DNA from: an uncultured Eubacterium sp.
GTDB taxonomy: Bacteria; Bacillota; Clostridia; Lachnospirales; Lachnospiraceae
Reading direction: 5' to 3'
Length of the DNA stretch: 64,000 bases
Assembly: GCA_910583555.1 (NCBI GenBank)
Contig: CAJTXO010000011.1
Location: 1 to 64,000 of the forward strand
The notes below the pieces were generated by a model that was given only the letters and a program-made list of their open reading frames with translations, was not told where the DNA came from and searched no databases. Positions 61,199 to 64,000 of the stretch are shown here, piece by piece. The stretch's first letter is position 1; each line of letters begins with the position of its first letter. A program made the translations under genes and the position numbers.

Positions 61199-61555
61199 GA
61201 AAAGACAGGTGATAAAACGAAAAAGGTGTATAAAAACAAAATCTATTTCACTGCCGGAAATGAATCAGCAGGTACTCCACTTTATATCGGCATGATGATA
61301 CTGTGCAAGAAAGGCAAGCTTACCAAAAATGGAAGTTACCAAACACAAATGCGCTTAAATATCAAAAAACTGAAAGATGCCAATAAAGAATGTAAATACA
61401 GAGAAATAGAAGGACTGCATATTGAAGGCAAAAAACTATGGTTTGTGGTAACACCTTCCGGTAATAATGCTAAGAAAAAGAAACTTCAATATATTTACAG
61501 CATACCAAAAAAATATTTTGAAGGAAATGCAAAACTTCCAAAAAAAGAAAAGTAG
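61199..61555 (+). pseudogene. C-terminal part of the helveticin-J-like domain, separated by a single stop codon
   Basis: The 119 codons from 61199 to 61555 are in the same frame as the gene at 59342 and carry the end of the helveticin-J-like domain: KIYFTAGNESAGTPLYIGMMIL and EIEGLHIEGKKLWFVVTPSG. Only the TAA at 61196-61198 divides the two parts. There is no SD for an independent start. If the TAA were a sense codon, the whole protein would have 737 residues. Confidence 0.75.
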
Positions 61556-61576
61556 TGGAAGAAAGGTGACTGATCC

Positions 61577-63001
61577 ATGAAAAAGATAACAGGTTTCCTA
61601 ATAGCCGCAGCAGTACTTTTTCATCTCATAAATTTCCCTGCTGCTGCCAGCACCAAAACTGTATCTGGTATGTGTGGTACTGCGGCAGCTTTTACCATTG
61701 ATGAAAACGGCACCCTGACGATCACCGGAACTGGAAAGATTGATAAGTTTTTCTTTGATGACAAAGAAATCGAGTATAAAAAAATCATAAAAATCATTAT
61801 GTCAGAAGGAATAACTGAACTGGGTAAGGATTGCTTTTGCTTTTTAGAAAACGTAACACTTGTAAAGTTCCCGGCTTCCCTGCAAATCATCGGGGAAGAC
61901 GCCATGCACGGGATGAAATCCCTGACTGAGATCCAGCTTCCCAGTGAACTAAGCCAAATTGGCGAAAGGGCGTTTTATTGTTGCAACAAAATTACAGAAC
62001 TCCAGATTCCAGATACTGTAAGCCAGATCGGGCCTGACGCTTTTGCGTACTGCAAAAATTTACAGCGTATTCGTCTTCCCAGAGGACTAAAAAAGATAGA
62101 AGACGGTTTATTTCAAGGTTGTGAAAAATTAACTGAAATTCCCGCAGCAGAGTGCTTACAGGAAATCGGATTAAACAGTTTTTCCTTTTGCCATTCGCTC
62201 CAAAACGCGGCGATTCCAGATACCGTAAAAAAAATAGGCGCTCAGGCATTTTGGAAGTGTAAAAACTTAAAGAAACTCACTTTTGGCAGTTCGGTAAAAA
62301 AAGTGGCAGCGACCTATGCACAGGGCTGTGTGAAGCTGCGGAAAGTAGCCAACCGTTCCTCCATTTCCATTCCCCTGAATGAAGCGAAAGGTAGTCTTTC
62401 CTGGTATGTGGGGAAAAAGAAACGCAAATCCCTGCCACCCGGGAAAACAGCAAAGGCCAAAGGCCGAAAATATGCCATAAGCTATATCCTAAATGGCGGA
62501 AAAATCAAAGGGAGAAAACCGAAATACCATGAATACGGGAAGGCAGCCAAACTGCCATCCCAGGTAGTCAGGAAAGGGTACACGTTCCTCGGCTGGAATA
62601 TATACGGGGAAAAATCATTTGACGAATGGGGATTACTGCAATCCGGGATAAAGGCAGAGTCCAGGGAAAAACTCCAGGTTCAGGCCGTTTTCAAAAAATA
62701 TAAAGTAACGGTAAAAAACCAGAGAATCCACGTTTTGGTGCAAGACCCTCTTTTCGGGAAAAAGGGATATTCGAAAGCAAATGATCACTACGGCTTCCGC
62801 TACTCTGAACATCCGGATATGAGCCATTCAGTTATCATTTCTAAGACAGCGCCTTACGGAAAAGGAATGACTGATAAATTAGAAAAAGGAAAAACCTACT
62901 ACGTGCAAATAGCGGCACACGGTCCTGATTTTACGGAAGAGGATGATGAGGATTTCCCACTGTTTGGATGGGTCAAAAAGAAAAAGGTAACAATAACGTA
63001 A
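61577..63001 (+). CDS. Secreted BspA-type leucine-rich-repeat protein with an InlB-like repeat
   Basis: A signal peptide (1-25) is followed by a GTCGxxA-type cap (MCGTAAAFTIDENGTLTITGTGKI) and seven or eight LRR_5 (BspA/TpLRR) repeats of the type LTEIQLPSELSQIGERAFYCCNKI (about 60-250). A Lys-rich segment and an InlB-B-like repeat (SYILNGGKIKGRKPKYHEYGKAAKLPSQVVRKGYTFLGW split over 305-345) follow. The C-terminal 110 residues are beta-rich and ungrouped, with the sequence DHYGFRYSEHPDMSH. Surface adhesion or signalling is likely but not shown. It starts 21 bp after the helveticin fragment and probably shares its transcript; a terminator follows at 63025. Confidence 0.8.
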   Translation: MKKITGFLIAAAVLFHLINFPAAASTKTVSGMCGTAAAFTIDENGTLTITGTGKIDKFFFDDKEIEYKKIIKIIMSEGITELGKDCFCFLENVTLVKFPASLQIIGEDAMHGMKSLTEIQLPSELSQIGERAFYCCNKITELQIPDTVSQIGPDAFAYCKNLQRIRLPRGLKKIEDGLFQGCEKLTEIPAAECLQEIGLNSFSFCHSLQNAAIPDTVKKIGAQAFWKCKNLKKLTFGSSVKKVAATYAQGCVKLRKVANRSSISIPLNEAKGSLSWYVGKKKRKSLPPGKTAKAKGRKYAISYILNGGKIKGRKPKYHEYGKAAKLPSQVVRKGYTFLGWNIYGEKSFDEWGLLQSGIKAESREKLQVQAVFKKYKVTVKNQRIHVLVQDPLFGKKGYSKANDHYGFRYSEHPDMSHSVIISKTAPYGKGMTDKLEKGKTYYVQIAAHGPDFTEEDDEDFPLFGWVKKKKVTIT

Positions 63002-63024
63002 ATACATGCTCCCGCTTCTGACCA

Positions 63025-63057
63025 GGCTGAACTCTATTACCAGGGTTCAGCCTTTTT
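63025..63057 (+). terminator. Terminator of the helveticin-J-like/LRR transcript
   Basis: An 8-bp perfect stem GGCTGAAC / GTTCAGCC (63025-63032 with 63045-63052), a 12-nt loop and TTTTT. Confidence 0.85.
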
Positions 63058-63140
63058 CCATAACATTTCCACTTCTATTTATTAACAAACTCCCCCCTTT
63101 TATTTTACCCTTTTCGCTCCCCAAAAACAAGTTACCCTTT

Positions 63141-63196
63141 GTTCCTGAAACAGGAACATATGCGGGATGGCAAACGCCGGAAAACCGTGCTATGAT
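63141..63196 (+). promoter_or_regulatory. Promoter of the terminal gene with conserved element and palindrome
   Basis: TGGCAA (63168-63173), 17 bp, TATGAT (63191-63196). The 20 bp before the -35 box (63148-63167) match the element at 59252-59271 at 16 of 20 bases. Here the left part also forms the perfect palindrome GTTCCTG-AAA-CAGGAAC (63141-63157). CGTGCTATGAT is shared with the promoter at 59300. Confidence 0.7.
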
Positions 63197-63279
63197 GATA
63201 CTATGATAGTACTATCGTAACACATATCGCTGCGCGGCGTACAAAACGATTAAAATCAAAAAAGAAAGGATGATAATTA

Positions 63280-64000
63280 TGGAACAGGAACGGATTTCAA
63301 TCTCATTAGAAGAGAGCAGCCCGTCAACATTTACGGCCGAGGATTTACGGAAGCAATTACACCAGATCGGCCTGCACTGTGAACAGACCAGCGTAGAAAA
63401 CCTACAGCGCCACATGGACGATGTGCTGAACAATCTTCCGGACGGCTCCGTTCAGGGAGTTCAGATGCACGAACCCGAGGAGACATCCGGCGAAATGGCA
63501 GGGGAGGCAGATTCTTTCCTCCCCTGCAACATACAGAGCCAATGGAAACCAACTGATGATTTGCCCTGCTTGCCAGAACTGTACACGATCGGCATCACAA
63601 GCAATTTTGATTATCTACAGGAACATTACCCCGGTTTTTCTGGCAAAAAAGCATCTCAACACCATGAGAATAAAGGCGACACGATAGACGCATTTAAACA
63701 GCTTTTTATCCAGATTGCCGAAAGCATAAGTGAAACACTGATCAACGATCTCGACCGAGCGCAAATGCAAGCTATATTTGCACATATCATTCAGCCGATC
63801 AATCCGGGTTCTGATGATTATGACAGTGGGTTCCAAAACCGGACCATTCCTTTAGTGGATGGCTATGATCCCCAAACGCAAACCTGCGCTGGCTTCGGTG
63901 TATTAAATTTGGAATACCGGATCATCATACGCAATTACAAAGACAAATCAGAGAATAAAAAAAATTACCTGCTGGACATAACCGTGCGAACCTCCCTATA
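63280..64000 (+). CDS. Unrecognised protein, 3' end beyond the window
   Basis: A frame without stop runs from the ATG at 63280 to the window edge (240 codons). AGAAAGG lies 9 bp upstream and the promoter at 63168-63196 is in place. There is no signal peptide: the N-terminus MEQERISISLEESSPSTFTAEDLRKQL is soluble and acidic. A helical stretch (AFKQLFIQIAESISETLINDLD) precedes a beta-like region (FGVLNLEYRIIIRNYKD) at the edge. I cannot assign a family. Its promoter shares the element of the helveticin-J-like gene, so a related role, for example as a non-classically released effector, is possible. Confidence 0.6.

Noticed and set aside
1..64000. tRNA, rRNA, CRISPR arrays, prophage or complete insertion sequences
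   Set aside because: I found no cloverleaf, rRNA signature, regular repeat-spacer pattern, transposase or phage structural gene.

Overview
The window looks like a chromosome segment of a spore-forming, fibre-degrading gut Clostridium, most likely a member of the Lachnospiraceae. The reasons are a complete spoIIIAA-AH cluster, an alpha/beta-type small acid-soluble spore protein, Firmicutes-type SD sites and sigma-A promoters, xylan-side-chain enzymes with lysine-rich Ig-like domains, and BspA/internalin-type secreted proteins. The species assignment is inference; no rRNA or tRNA gene lies in the window.

Layout. (1) 0.4-9.4 kb, minus strand: a secreted xylan-decoration operon (SGNH esterase, Ig-domain protein, GH115 alpha-glucuronidase, GH43/CBM6 enzyme) with its own promoter. 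(2) 9.4-14.9 kb, minus: a small DUF6171 protein, intracellular GH51 arabinofuranosidase, pyridoxal/pyridoxamine kinase and the TrkH/TrkA potassium system. (3) 15.0-15.5 kb: a decayed group IIC intron sitting directly behind the terminator of the next gene. (4) 15.6-28.6 kb, minus: one 4341-residue surface protein with InlB-type repeats. (5) 28.9-43.5 kb, minus: SASP, recU, yebC, argR, nadK, a fused dxs-tlyA, ispA, xseB, xseA, nusB, asp23-like gene and spoIIIAH-AA. This conserved block contains several minisatellites and gene-junction duplications. (6) 43.6-49.4 kb: a radical SAM gene, two small secreted proteins, a TetR-MFS operon with a visible operator, a type I toxin-antitoxin-like locus and aroE. 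(7) 49.5-53.5 kb, minus, clearly AT-rich: a secreted peptide gene with a frameshifted leader, a strong hairpin, two ABC permeases, an ATPase and a lipoprotein. (8) 53.7-57.8 kb, minus: a LysR-cysK-metY-ttcA sulfur operon. (9) 57.9-64.0 kb: a DUF4253 protein, then plus-strand secreted proteins (a helveticin-J-like protein with CBM2-like domains broken by one stop codon, a BspA-type LRR protein) and an unrecognised gene running off the end.

The most novel signal is regulatory. Three promoters (ABC/peptide island, helveticin-J-like gene, terminal unknown gene) carry the same roughly 20-bp element abutting the -35 box. This suggests one regulator controls several unlinked secreted effectors. Together with the short leader ORF, hairpin and attenuator-like structure, the 49.5-53.5 kb island looks like a bacteriocin-type or peptide-sensing system that I cannot match confidently to a described family.
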